From Thaumasiovibrio sp047250365 (GTDB lineage: Bacteria; Pseudomonadota; Gammaproteobacteria; Enterobacterales; Vibrionaceae), in the NCBI RefSeq assembly GCF_047250365.1, contig NZ_JBLBVL010000002.1, positions 434,001 to 498,000 of the forward strand: a DNA stretch of 64,000 nt, written 5' to 3'. The position numbers were made by a program, and so were the translations under genes. The notes below the pieces were generated by a model. That model was not told the DNA's origin. It saw only the letters and a program-made list of their open reading frames with translations, and ran no database searches. Positions 52,511-61,847 of the stretch are shown piece after piece; position 1 is the stretch's first letter; each line of letters starts with the position of its first letter.

Positions 52511-53923
52511 ATGAAAAAAACCAAAATCGTTTGTACGATTGGTCCAAAAACCGAATCAGTTGAAATGCTAACTAAACTAGCAGAAGCAGGCATGAACGTA
52601 ATGCGCCTGAACTTCTCTCACGGCAATTTCGCTGAGCACGGTGAGCGTATTGATAACCTACGTCAGGTTATGGCAAACACAGGTAAAAACCTAGCGGTTC
52701 TACTGGACACCAAAGGTCCAGAAATTCGCACAATCAAACTAGAAAATGGCGATGATGTTGCGCTAGTTGCTGGCCAAGAATTCACGTTTACTACTGACAC
52801 TTCTGTTGTTGGTAACAAAGACATCGTCGCTGTTACTTACCCAGGCTTGGCAAAAGACCTTACAGCGGGCAACACCATTCTGGTTGATGACGGCCTAATC
52901 GAAATGGAAGTTGTTGCGACCACTGACACTGAAGTTAAGTGTAAAGTACTAAACAACGGTGACCTTGGTGAAAACAAAGGTGTTAACCTTCCTGGCGTTT
53001 CTGTTCAACTACCAGCTCTTTCTGAAAAAGATAAAGCTGACCTTGTTTTCGGTTGTGAGCAAGACGTTGATTTCGTTGCTGCATCTTTCATCCGTAAAGC
53101 TGCTGACGTAAAAGAAATCCGTGAGCTACTAAATGCTAACGGTGGCGAAAACATCAAGATTATCTCTAAGATCGAAAACCAAGAAGGTGTTGACAACTTC
53201 GACGAGATCCTAGATTTGTCTGACGGCATCATGGTTGCTCGTGGTGACCTAGGTGTTGAAATCCCAGTAGAAGAAGTTATCTTCGCTCAGAAGATGATGA
53301 TCGAAAAATGTAACCGTGCGCGTAAGACTGTTATTACTGCAACGCAAATGCTTGACTCGATGATCAAGAACCCACGTCCAACACGCGCAGAAGCGGGTGA
53401 TGTTGCTAACGCAATCATGGACGGTACCGATGCAGTAATGCTATCTGGTGAGTCTGCTAAAGGTAAATACCCTGTTGAAGCAGTAACTATCATGGCGCAA
53501 ATCTGTGGTCGTACTGATGCAGCAATGAAAGCAGAGCTAGGTGAGCGTTTAGATAGCTCACGTCTACGCATCACTGAAGCTGTTTGTAAGGGCGCTGTTG
53601 ATACATCAGAGAAACTAAACGCTCCACTGATCGTTGTTGCAACTGAAGCAGGTAAAACTGCACGCTCTGTACGTAAGTACTTCCCAACTGCAAACATCCT
53701 AGTGGTTACAACCAACACCAAAACTGCGGCGCAAATGGCGCTAGTGAAAGGTGCAACAGCGGTTGTTGTTGAAGAAATCGCCAACACTGACGCGTTCTAC
53801 ACTCGCGGTAAAGAGCTTGCTCTTGAAACTGGTCTTGGCGCTAAAGGCGACATCGTTATCATGGTTTCTGGCGCGCTAGTTCCTTCTGGCACAACCAACA
53901 CCTCATCTGTACACGTACTATAA
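52511..53923 (+). CDS. pykF: Pyruvate kinase I
   Basis: A 470-aa enzyme making pyruvate and ATP from phosphoenolpyruvate. It begins KKTKIVCTIGPKTESVEML, has the substrate loop MRLNFSHG, the catalytic Lys in IISKIENQEG, the metal-binding IMVARGDLGVEIP and the nucleotide-site ATQMLDSMIKNPRPTRAE. Length is exactly that of E. coli PykF, the fructose-1,6-bisphosphate-activated form. ATG 52511 follows CCGGAG. Codons are strongly biased (GGT, AAC, CGT), showing high expression. FBP activation is inferred from type. Confidence 0.98.
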   Translation: MKKTKIVCTIGPKTESVEMLTKLAEAGMNVMRLNFSHGNFAEHGERIDNLRQVMANTGKNLAVLLDTKGPEIRTIKLENGDDVALVAGQEFTFTTDTSVVGNKDIVAVTYPGLAKDLTAGNTILVDDGLIEMEVVATTDTEVKCKVLNNGDLGENKGVNLPGVSVQLPALSEKDKADLVFGCEQDVDFVAASFIRKAADVKEIRELLNANGGENIKIISKIENQEGVDNFDEILDLSDGIMVARGDLGVEIPVEEVIFAQKMMIEKCNRARKTVITATQMLDSMIKNPRPTRAEAGDVANAIMDGTDAVMLSGESAKGKYPVEAVTIMAQICGRTDAAMKAELGERLDSSRLRITEAVCKGAVDTSEKLNAPLIVVATEAGKTARSVRKYFPTANILVVTTNTKTAAQMALVKGATAVVVEEIANTDAFYTRGKELALETGLGAKGDIVIMVSGALVPSGTTNTSSVHVL

Positions 53924-53980
53924 TTTGTTGGGAGTATCCTCCCGCAGATTAAACGCAAATAGATTGATATCGTGAGAATA

Positions 53981-54012
53981 AAAAGCCCAGCCATATGGCT
54001 GGGCTTTTTTTA
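53981..54012. terminator. Bidirectional terminator between pykF and ilvH
   Basis: AAAAGCCCAGCC pairs with GGCTGGGCTTTT around ATAT, with T-run on the plus strand and A-run on the other. Confidence 0.92.
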
Positions 54013-54027
54013 TCGCTTTGAAATAGT

Positions 54028-54528
54028 CTAAGCTTTTAAAGCCCTTTCTCCCCGAGCAATGCCCACGACACCACTGCGTGCCACTTCGATAATATCGGTG
54101 ACTTCTGCCAACGCTGACAAAAAAGCGTCCAACTTCTCTGTCGTCCCAGCCAATTGCACGGTGTACTGTGAACTCGTCACATCAACAATATGACCACGGA
54201 AAATATCAGCAGTACGTTTTACCTCGGCACGCGCAAAGCCACTGGCTTTCGCTTTAACCAACATTAACTCACGCTCGATGTGCGCGGCTTCAGTGATATT
54301 ACTCACTTTAAGAATATCGACTAACTTATGTAGATGTTTTTCGATTTGCTCACAAGCAGCATCATCCACCACTTGCGTTGTAATATTTAACCTTGATAGG
54401 GTTGGATCATCGGTCGGCGCGACCGTTAAGGACTCAATATTATAGCCACGTTGAGAGAACAACCCAACAACCCGCGACAATGCGCCTGGTTCATTTTCTA
54501 ATAAAACTGAAACAATACTCCGTTGCAT
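54028..54528 (-). CDS. ilvH: Acetolactate synthase III small subunit
   Basis: A 166-aa regulatory subunit with an N-terminal ACT domain (RSIVSVLLENEPGALSRVVGLFSQRGYNIESLTV) that binds valine and gives feedback inhibition, and a C-terminal ferredoxin-like domain. It begins one base after the ilvI stop, so the pair is translationally coupled. The sequence and length match IlvH rather than the shorter IlvN/IlvM. Confidence 0.96.
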   Translation of the reverse strand: MQRSIVSVLLENEPGALSRVVGLFSQRGYNIESLTVAPTDDPTLSRLNITTQVVDDAACEQIEKHLHKLVDILKVSNITEAAHIERELMLVKAKASGFARAEVKRTADIFRGHIVDVTSSQYTVQLAGTTEKLDAFLSALAEVTDIIEVARSGVVGIARGERALKA

Positions 54529-54529
54529 A

Positions 54530-56248
54530 TTATGTTCTCTCCGTTTTGCTTAGCCACATCTCATTCATTGCACCGCCACGTATCAACATTGGATAAACAT
54601 GCTCAGTTTCATCAACGCTAATATCAATAAAGACCAATTTATCTTTCAAGGCCAGCGCATCTGCCAACTGCTGCTCTAGTTGATTAGGATCATCAATTCT
54701 AACCCCAACATGACCATAAGCTTCTGCTATCGCAGCAAAATCAGGGACAGAATCCATATAAGAGTGGGAGTGACGTCCCTGATAAATCATATCTTGCCAC
54801 TGCTTCACCATACCCAAGAAGCGGTTATTCAAGTTAATGATTTTAACAGGGATATCGTACTGCAGGGCCGTCGATAGTTCCTGGATATTCATCTGGATAC
54901 TGCCATCACCTGTCACACAAACCACCTCTGCATCAGGTAAAGCAAACTTCACCCCCATCGCGGCGGGTAAGCCGAAGCCCATCGTGCCCAATCCTCCGGA
55001 GTTAATCCAGCGTCGAGGTTTATCAAACGGGTAGTAAAGCGCAGCAAACATTTGGTGCTGTCCGACATCGGAGCAAACGTAGGCATCACCATTCGTCAAT
55101 TTATGTAAGACTTCAATCGCTTGTTGTGGCTTGATCCGTTCACTGCTGCGATCATATTGCAAACACTTGCGAGCTCGCCAAGTTGTAATTTCATCCCACC
55201 AACGGTTGATTGCTTCTTGGTCGTTTTCCTGCGGCTTCTCATCCAGCATCTTCACCATGCTTGCAAGCACAACCTCTGCGCTACCAACAATTGGAATATC
55301 GGCATTAACCGTTTTCGATATTGATGAAGGGTCAATATCGATGTGCATAATGGTCGCGTCTGGGCAATACTTCTCAAGATTATTGGTGGTGCGATCGTCA
55401 AACCTTACCCCAATTCCAAAAATTAAATCTGCATTATGCATGGTCATATTGGCTTCATATGTGCCGTGCATCCCCAACATGCCCACCGAATTTTTATGTG
55501 TGCCAGGAAAAGCCCCTAGCCCCATCAACGTGCTAACAACCGGGATATTCAGCCTTTCAGCTAAAGTAAATAGATCTTGTTCACATTCTGATGCAATTGC
55601 CCCACCACCGACATACAGAACGGGTTTTTTAGCCGCCAGCAACGCTTTTAAACCACGTTTAATCTGCCCTTTATGCCCTTGCGTTGTTGGATTATACGAG
55701 CGCATCGAGATCGCTTCAGGGTACTCATAAGGGTATTGCTCGGCGGGGTTAAGCATATCCTTTGGAATATCAATAACGACAGGCCCAGGGCGACCACTGG
55801 CAGCTAAATAAAACGCTTTTTTGACTACCGTAGGGATCTCTCGTGGATCCTTAATCAAAAAACTGTGTTTTACAACCGGACGGGAAATACCGACCATATC
55901 GCATTCCTGAAATGCATCATTACCGATAAGGTGTGACATAACCTGACCAGAAAACACCACCATTGGAATAGAATCCATATATGCAGTAGCGATACCTGTT
56001 ATCGCATTGGTTGCACCTGGTCCAGAGGTAACCAGTACCACGCCGACATCGCCTGTTGCACGTGCATAACCATCAGCCATGTGCACAGCTGCTTGTTCAT
56101 GCCTAACAAGCACATGTTCTATATCACTTTTTTCATGAAGTGCATCATAAATATCAAGAACTGAGCCACCAGGGTAGCCAAAGATGTGTTTTACGCCTTG
56201 ATCGATCATTGAACGAACGATCATATCAGCGCCGGATAACATGTCCAT
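54530..56248 (-). CDS. ilvI: Acetolactate synthase III large subunit
   Basis: A 572-aa thiamine-diphosphate enzyme that condenses pyruvate to acetolactate in branched-chain amino acid synthesis. The catalytic Glu lies in VRHEQAAVHMADGYARATG, the FAD region is in the middle, and the ThDP motif GDGSIQMNIQELSTALQYDIPVKIINLNN is near residue 440. GGAGG precedes the ATG. In E. coli ilvIH is controlled by Lrp and lies near leuO; here leuO is two genes upstream on the same strand. Confidence 0.97.
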   Translation of the reverse strand: MDMLSGADMIVRSMIDQGVKHIFGYPGGSVLDIYDALHEKSDIEHVLVRHEQAAVHMADGYARATGDVGVVLVTSGPGATNAITGIATAYMDSIPMVVFSGQVMSHLIGNDAFQECDMVGISRPVVKHSFLIKDPREIPTVVKKAFYLAASGRPGPVVIDIPKDMLNPAEQYPYEYPEAISMRSYNPTTQGHKGQIKRGLKALLAAKKPVLYVGGGAIASECEQDLFTLAERLNIPVVSTLMGLGAFPGTHKNSVGMLGMHGTYEANMTMHNADLIFGIGVRFDDRTTNNLEKYCPDATIMHIDIDPSSISKTVNADIPIVGSAEVVLASMVKMLDEKPQENDQEAINRWWDEITTWRARKCLQYDRSSERIKPQQAIEVLHKLTNGDAYVCSDVGQHQMFAALYYPFDKPRRWINSGGLGTMGFGLPAAMGVKFALPDAEVVCVTGDGSIQMNIQELSTALQYDIPVKIINLNNRFLGMVKQWQDMIYQGRHSHSYMDSVPDFAAIAEAYGHVGVRIDDPNQLEQQLADALALKDKLVFIDISVDETEHVYPMLIRGGAMNEMWLSKTERT

Positions 56249-56538
56249 TTTGCCTCCAGATTGTACATAGTTAGGGCTTATTCGTAGCCTAAGAAACGAA
56301 GGGTGACCTTCGTGCTATGTGGCCGCTATGGTTATAAACCAAGCAACAACGCCCTTAAAATGTAACGCGAAGGCAACAAACATGTCCATAGAGGAAAACA
56401 ATTCAAACAAACATTTCACTGGTGATAGATTCACCAATAAATAACACTAATTAAACAGCTCCTTGGCGGTTAATTGTCCTGCATTTAATGGTAAGCCCGC
56501 TGAATAGCACGGCTATGTTGAATCCATAAAGCGCAAAT

Positions 56539-56579
56539 AAAAAAGCCCATTGGTTATCATTTTGATCCAATGGGCTTAA
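56539..56579 (-). terminator. Intrinsic terminator of the acyl-CoA ligase gene
   Basis: On the minus strand AAGCCCATTGG pairs with CCAATGGGCTT around a 13-nt loop and is followed by TTTTTTATTTG. The 290 bp between this and ilvI should hold the ilvIH promoter; a hairpin ACGAAGG/CCTTCGT at 56296-56313 is the only other structure I see there. Confidence 0.85.
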
Positions 56580-56600
56580 TTAGATTGTTAGTCAGGCTAA

Positions 56601-58388
56601 TTATGCGTCAGCGTACATGCCTTCAATCTGCATGCTATAACGCTCATTAATCACTTTGCGTCTTAGTTTCATTGTTGGCGTCAACTCACCCTCATCCATA
56701 GAAAATGGATTAGCCAACAAGGTAAATTTCTTCACTTGTTCGAAGCGAGCTAAATCTTTTTGCAGATCATTGACGCGCTTTTCAAGCATTTCGACGATAT
56801 CACTGTGCTTTAGCAGCTCTAAGCGATCGTGATACTTGATGTTTAACTCACGCGCATATTCTTCTATGTTATCCATACAAGGGACAATCAGTGCAGATAC
56901 AAACTTACGTGTATCTGCAATAACCGCGACTTGTTCAATGAAGTGATCTTTACCTATCGCTCCTTCAATAACTTGAGGAGCAATATATTTACCCCCGGAG
57001 GTCTTCATTAGCTCTTTAATGCGATCGGTAATAAACACGTTGCCATACTCATCTATTTTCCCGCAATCACCTGTTTTTAAGAAGCCGTCAGCGGTAAAGT
57101 TCTTCGCGGTTTCTTCGGGCATATTATAATAACCACGCATAACCATAGGACCTTTCACCAAGATCTCATCGTTTTCACCAATGCGCACTTCAGCACCTGG
57201 CATTACCATGCCGATAGAGTCAGGGTCAAAACAACTATCGTCCCAGCAAGAGACGGTCGCAGTGGTCTCTGTCATACCGTAGCCGAGTTTGACATTGATA
57301 CCCAGAGCATGGAAAAAGCGACCAATTGTCGGATCAAGCTTGGCACCACCGCAAGGCATCATTTTAATTTCGCCACCCAGCCCGGCGCGGATTTTTGATA
57401 AGACTAACTTATCTGCCAAGTTATGGCTTTTAGCCAGCATAAATGAAGGTTTCGCTTTTGCGCGACGCACTTCCCCCATTTTTGCGCCCATATTTACCGC
57501 CCAGGTAAATAGTGCTTTACGAATGAATGGCGCTTTAGCCACTTTTTCATGAATCGTGGCAAAGATCTTTTCATAAATACGCGGCACCGCGCACATCACT
57601 TGTGGCTTAACTTCCGCCATCGTCTCTTTTAATAGATTAACGTCATCTAAGTAACAGTTAATGCCACCACGATGAAGAACATAAAACGTCCAGCAGCGTT
57701 CAAAAACATGTGACAAAGGCAAGAAGCACAGAGAACGCTCACCAGCATTAAAGGCCAGCTTAAGATCATGTCCTTCAAGCTGCGAGGCGATATTTTGATA
57801 ATCTAACATCACCCCTTTAGGCTGCCCAGTTGTCCCAGAGGTGTAGATTAGCGTTAGAAGGTCATCCATCTGCTTGCTCTCTAAACGCTCTGCCACGCTT
57901 TTTGCTGCAGCTTCAGTGCCTTTCTTGAGGAAAGCATCAAAAGAGAGAACTTTATCGTTATCAGGCAGCGTCAGGCCGTCTGTTAAGGCAATAACCGCCT
58001 CTAAAGCATCACAGTTATCCATAAACTGCATTGCTGCATCAAGCTGTGCTTGCTCACCAACAAACAGTAGCTTTGCCGCAGAGTCTTGCATCACGTACTC
58101 AGCTTGCTTAGTCGTGTTAGTTGGATAGATAGGCACCGTAACCGCGCGGTTATATAGCGTACCTAAATCAACTTGGGTCCAACGCGGCGTATTATTGGCA
58201 TAAATGGCTACCTTGTCTTGCACTGCAATACCCATTGCAGCCATTGCTGCAGAGATCGCATCCAACTGCTCGCCTAACTCACGCCAAGTGATCTCCATCC
58301 ACTGACCGTCTACTTTGTGACGCATAGCAGCTTGTTTACTGAGTGCTGCTATCTGACTCTGGATACGATTTACAATATGGTACTTCAT
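56601..58388 (-). CDS. Long-chain acyl-CoA synthetase (AMP-binding)
   Basis: A 595-aa adenylate-forming enzyme. The AMP-binding P-loop is LIYTSGTTGQPKGVMLDY near residue 183, then GYGMTETTATVS, the GFLKTGDCGKIDEYGNVFITDR hinge block and the C-terminal catalytic Lys in GELTPTMKLRRKVI. The architecture is that of FAA1/long-chain acyl-CoA ligases rather than short-chain Acs. ATG 58388 is preferred over GTG 58400. The V. cholerae counterpart sits between ilvI and leuO as here, as I remember. It probably activates fatty acids for beta-oxidation or phospholipid use. Confidence 0.9.
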   Translation of the reverse strand: MKYHIVNRIQSQIAALSKQAAMRHKVDGQWMEITWRELGEQLDAISAAMAAMGIAVQDKVAIYANNTPRWTQVDLGTLYNRAVTVPIYPTNTTKQAEYVMQDSAAKLLFVGEQAQLDAAMQFMDNCDALEAVIALTDGLTLPDNDKVLSFDAFLKKGTEAAAKSVAERLESKQMDDLLTLIYTSGTTGQPKGVMLDYQNIASQLEGHDLKLAFNAGERSLCFLPLSHVFERCWTFYVLHRGGINCYLDDVNLLKETMAEVKPQVMCAVPRIYEKIFATIHEKVAKAPFIRKALFTWAVNMGAKMGEVRRAKAKPSFMLAKSHNLADKLVLSKIRAGLGGEIKMMPCGGAKLDPTIGRFFHALGINVKLGYGMTETTATVSCWDDSCFDPDSIGMVMPGAEVRIGENDEILVKGPMVMRGYYNMPEETAKNFTADGFLKTGDCGKIDEYGNVFITDRIKELMKTSGGKYIAPQVIEGAIGKDHFIEQVAVIADTRKFVSALIVPCMDNIEEYARELNIKYHDRLELLKHSDIVEMLEKRVNDLQKDLARFEQVKKFTLLANPFSMDEGELTPTMKLRRKVINERYSMQIEGMYADA

Positions 58389-58597
58389 TATTGTCTTCAC
58401 ACGTTATAGGGTTGGATTTAGACTTAGCTTACAACTGTAAGCTGATTAATGACGCAAATGGTATCGTGTAGGCAGCAAAATGCAACCCAGCTTGTCAATG
58501 TAGCGGTAATTTGCCAGCAAGATCGCATAATATCGGCTCATAAAGCACAGAATATCAACGAAAAAATAATCTTATTAATACAATTGTAAGCAGATAT

Positions 58598-58630
58598 AAA
58601 AAAACAGCGTACAAGAGTACGCTGTTTTTA
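58598..58630 (-). terminator. Intrinsic terminator of leuO
   Basis: On the minus strand AAACAGCGTAC pairs with GTACGCTGTTT around a 5-nt loop, followed by a T-run, 38 bp past the leuO stop. Confidence 0.88.
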
Positions 58631-58667
58631 AAGTGATTACTTTAAAGCTAAGTTCGGAGATTAAGCC

Positions 58668-59621
58668 TTAATAACTGCTATCGCCACAAATCATCATCAA
58701 CATATCGCGCATCCAGATATGGCCTTTATCTTTTTGCGATGATTCATGCCAACTTAAATAGCCGCTGATCTCAGCGTTTTCAAATGGCAATGGCATAACA
58801 TTCAAATCTAAATTCTCAGCAACTGACTCAGCCAACCAACGTGGCGCAACCGCAATCAAATCTGACTGACCCACTACATACATGATATTGCTTAAGCTCG
58901 CACCTTGATAAGCATCATGGTAACTGTGCCCTTGGTAGACTTTATCTGCATATCCCTTCACCCCTGGCACGCTCTTTAACAGCGCATGCTTTTCTTCTGC
59001 AAATTGCGCCGCGGTAATATTGCTTTGCAGGCGTGGGTGATTATTCGATGCCACCACGACCAGTTCATCACTAAACAATTCTGTCGAACAAAAGCCTGGC
59101 TCATCAAAACGAATATAGTCAATGACAAAATCAATATCTTGATAACGCATCTTTTGCGTCAACTCAGAATCTTGCTCCGCTTCTAATTGCACACGCAAAT
59201 TTGGTGCGTGATCCGCGACTTTAGTAAGGATCGCTGGACCAAAACGCATGTCAGATGGACAGCAGATAGCAATTTTGAAAGTACGGGAAGATGTTTCAGG
59301 GGAAAATACAGAAGAAGGGAGCTCATTTTTAACTAATTGCAACGCTTGACGAATAGGTCCGAAAAGTTGTTTGGCGCGTTGGGTGGGTTGTATTCCTCGC
59401 CCATGTCGCATAAAAAGCTCATCGTTAAACATTACTTTTAAACGTGTCACCGCATTACTGACTGCGGGTTGTGACATACCTAAATTGTGCGCGGCCCGGG
59501 TAATATTTTGCTCCTGCATCACCGCATCAAAAACCGTTAGCAGATTTAAATCCACACTGCGTAGGGTTGACTCCATTTGATAACCTTCTCTCGGAAGTAC
59601 AGAAGATCCTCTACGTGTCAT
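58668..59621 (-). CDS. leuO: LysR-type regulator LeuO
   Basis: A 317-aa LysR regulator closely resembling E. coli LeuO: VDLNLLTVFDAVMQEQNITRAAHNLGMSQPAVSNAVTRLK is nearly identical to the known HTH, and APRWLAESVAENLDLNVMPLPFEN and the final YLSWHESSQKDKGHIWM also fit. LeuO is an H-NS antagonist and global regulator of stress, leucine and virulence genes. ATG 59621 has GAGG upstream; ATG 59576 is also possible with GAGAAGG. Its upstream region is long and AT-rich, as for leuO elsewhere. leuABCD is not in the window. Confidence 0.94.
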   Translation of the reverse strand: MTRRGSSVLPREGYQMESTLRSVDLNLLTVFDAVMQEQNITRAAHNLGMSQPAVSNAVTRLKVMFNDELFMRHGRGIQPTQRAKQLFGPIRQALQLVKNELPSSVFSPETSSRTFKIAICCPSDMRFGPAILTKVADHAPNLRVQLEAEQDSELTQKMRYQDIDFVIDYIRFDEPGFCSTELFSDELVVVASNNHPRLQSNITAAQFAEEKHALLKSVPGVKGYADKVYQGHSYHDAYQGASLSNIMYVVGQSDLIAVAPRWLAESVAENLDLNVMPLPFENAEISGYLSWHESSQKDKGHIWMRDMLMMICGDSSY

Positions 59622-60228
59622 AATCTTGCCTCATTAAAAATAACAATGACTAAACAAGGCGATTCCATCGCCTGATACTCAAACATATCGTTTTACTTAC
59701 CGAAATAAGATGGTTGTTGTTTTACTCATTCCGACAACAAACTATTTGTAATCTAATAAATTGATGAAACCAATATCTTATTTTACTTCAAATTGTTAGC
59801 GGATATAACACAAGGAGGGAAGCATACGCAAAAACAGCCAAATATCAACAAATTACATAAAGATAAAAAAAACTAAATCATCACTATAATTTATCTAAAA
59901 CGATATAAAACACATTCCATTTATTTGTTAAGTGAATAATTAAAAGCCGAACAAGAAATGATAATTGTTGTTTTTGACAATTCATTGACAGTCTCATGAA
60001 TAAAAGTGTGACTCACATCACTCGCACTTGATAGATAAACACAAGAAATAAACGTCATTGTGCGCCGCGTTTCATGTGCCAGAGAGTGTTTTATATAAAT
60101 TGAACGTGACTTCAAACATGATTATTCCTGTCAGAAATACCTTTTAGACGTCACTAAACGAGGAAAATTGCACGCAATGTGCAATAGTTATAATTTTAAA
60201 AGCAAACAAGTATATACGTTGATCTCCT
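59622..60228 (-). promoter_or_regulatory. Long AT-rich leuO upstream region with CRP-like site
   Basis: A 607-bp gene-free region upstream of leuO, visibly AT-rich as expected for H-NS-silenced promoters. TGTGA-CTCACA-TCACT at 60007-60022 matches the CRP consensus TGTGAN6TCACA at nine of ten positions. A perfect 7-bp inverted repeat ATTGCAC-GCAAT-GTGCAAT lies at 60167-60185, close to the end of the glycosyltransferase gene, and may be part of its terminator or an operator. I see no coding sequence or T-run terminator. Confidence 0.5.
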
Positions 60229-61332
60229 TTAGATTGGTGACCAACGCTGACAGGATCGCCCTCTTTTTCCTTCAAACTCCCCCACCAAATCAGCCACTGC
60301 TTCTGGGTATTGTACTTGAGACCATAACTGCTGAAACAACGCATCCACAGACCACCAATCCCCTTGTACGACCCATTGAGCGATATATTCCGCAACATTA
60401 GGGTAAACCGCTGCGCCGGGCTCTGGTTTGTCTAACCAAGTGCGTATCGCATTTGGGTTCATGGTCGTCATCACTTGCGCTAGTCCCATCATCTCTAATG
60501 TCATTACATTCGACTCCTGCTCAAATTGCCCCTTTAGCGGTTTAAGTAGCAACTTTTTCCCCAGCCCTATTGCTTCTGAAGGCAGCTCAAAGCCTCCATT
60601 TGCAATGACCCCATGACACTGCAATAGTTTATTCTGAAAACAGGACTTAGACAGTGGATGCAAATGGACATTTTTTTGCTGTTGCTGTCGCGTCACCGTT
60701 GGGTGAAAGACATTAAATTGAATAGCCGGAAACCGGTTTAGCAGTGCCACCACGGCGCCTACCGATTCAAAAGGCAAGTAGACCAACACCTCACTCCCAT
60801 TCTGCACCTTTTCCTGAGGCAATGATGGAATAATCGGCGGAAAGAGTGTCTGTTCAAAATGGTACCAGTGTAGCCCCAGCTGAATTTTTGTCGGGGCAAA
60901 ATGGCGCAAAATTAACTTATCCAGCACACCTTGGCCTTGTTTCGGAATTGGATGTAAGAATGAACACTGATGACTAATTGCTATAGATGGTATACCTGCT
61001 CGCTTCGCTGCCCATGCTGTCACCGGTTCAAAATCATTGAGAACGAGATCGTATGCTGCAATGTTAAGCCCACGCACCTCTCGCCAAAACAGGTCCAATC
61101 TATTGTGTAATAATGATTTAGCATGATTTATTTGTCCATTTTCAGTTAAAAACGTCAAACCACGACAATAAACGGGTGTCTCAAACACCTCCATATCAAA
61201 GTAGTGTTGAGGGTTGCGACCACTGAATAAAAAGTCAACCTCAACATTGTGTTGTGCGAAAGCACGCGCCATCTCTCTTGCGCGGGAGATGTGACCGTTT
61301 CCGGTTCCCTGAACACCGTATAGTATCTTCAT
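60229..61332 (-). CDS. MJ1255/VC2487-family glycosyltransferase
   Basis: A 367-aa GT-B fold protein. It begins MKILYGVQGTGNGHISRAREMARAFA, the signature Gly/His start of this family, and has ISHQCSFLHPIP and the C-terminal donor-site block GVIANGGFELPSEAIGLGKKLLLKPLKGQFEQE, similar in layout to MurG-like enzymes. The V. cholerae member also lies near leuO. The substrate is not known. It begins 2 bp after the PAP2 stop and shares its operon, so a lipid-linked glycan role is possible by inference. Confidence 0.88.
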   Translation of the reverse strand: MKILYGVQGTGNGHISRAREMARAFAQHNVEVDFLFSGRNPQHYFDMEVFETPVYCRGLTFLTENGQINHAKSLLHNRLDLFWREVRGLNIAAYDLVLNDFEPVTAWAAKRAGIPSIAISHQCSFLHPIPKQGQGVLDKLILRHFAPTKIQLGLHWYHFEQTLFPPIIPSLPQEKVQNGSEVLVYLPFESVGAVVALLNRFPAIQFNVFHPTVTRQQQQKNVHLHPLSKSCFQNKLLQCHGVIANGGFELPSEAIGLGKKLLLKPLKGQFEQESNVMTLEMMGLAQVMTTMNPNAIRTWLDKPEPGAAVYPNVAEYIAQWVVQGDWWSVDALFQQLWSQVQYPEAVADLVGEFEGKRGRSCQRWSPI

Positions 61333-61334
61333 TA

Positions 61335-61847
61335 TTAGCCCGCCAACGTTATCACGAGATCCATGACAGAAAGGCCAAGCCACGCACCAGCCACGATATC
61401 TGTAAAAAAGTGTACTCCAAGCAAGATGCGGGACACTCCAATTAATCCAGCCCAGACCCAGACCAGCAGCGCCAATGAAGGATAAAAGTGGCTAATTAAT
61501 GTCGCCATCATAAAAGCAGCAGCGGTATGCCCAGAAGGTAAACTATAGCGGTCAGATGGTTCTATATAACTCGGTAATGATGTAGGTCGCTGGCGTCGAA
61601 ATACATTTTTCAATATCACATAAATCGGTAGTTCAATAGCAAATGCCATCAAGCCCAGCATCAAAAATGATTTTCCGTATAATAAATCAGTCCTTAGTAC
61701 ATACAGCCCAATCGCTATATAGAGAGGGCCATCACCACTTCTTGATATATAGCGGCAGCAGCTAGCCATAACATTGCTAAAACGATGACACAAACATAAA
61801 GAAGAGAGTGCGTAATCAAATCGTTGTATTGACGCGAAAACGGTCAT
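61335..61847 (-). CDS. PAP2-family membrane phosphatase
   Basis: A 170-aa integral membrane phosphatase with the three PAP2 motifs: KNVFRRQRP, YSLPSGHTAAAFM and SRILLGVHFFTDIVAG, with catalytic His in the last two. It has five to six hydrophobic segments. I chose ATG 61847, the start of a natural-looking N-terminus; ATG 61910 would add 21 residues of another hydrophobic stretch but lacks a ribosome-binding site. The substrate is likely a lipid phosphate or lipid pyrophosphate. It heads the two-gene unit with the glycosyltransferase. Confidence 0.85.
   Translation of the reverse strand: MTVFASIQRFDYALSSLCLCHRFSNVMASCCRYISRSGDGPLYIAIGLYVLRTDLLYGKSFLMLGLMAFAIELPIYVILKNVFRRQRPTSLPSYIEPSDRYSLPSGHTAAAFMMATLISHFYPSLALLVWVWAGLIGVSRILLGVHFFTDIVAGAWLGLSVMDLVITLAG

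Noticed and set aside
53287..53787. 166-aa minus-strand ORF inside pykF
   Set aside because: Antisense shadow caused by strong codon bias in pykF; no ribosome-binding site or family.
55131..55730. 199-aa plus-strand ORF inside ilvI
   Set aside because: Antisense shadow of a conserved gene; Ser/Cys-rich low-sense translation without motif.
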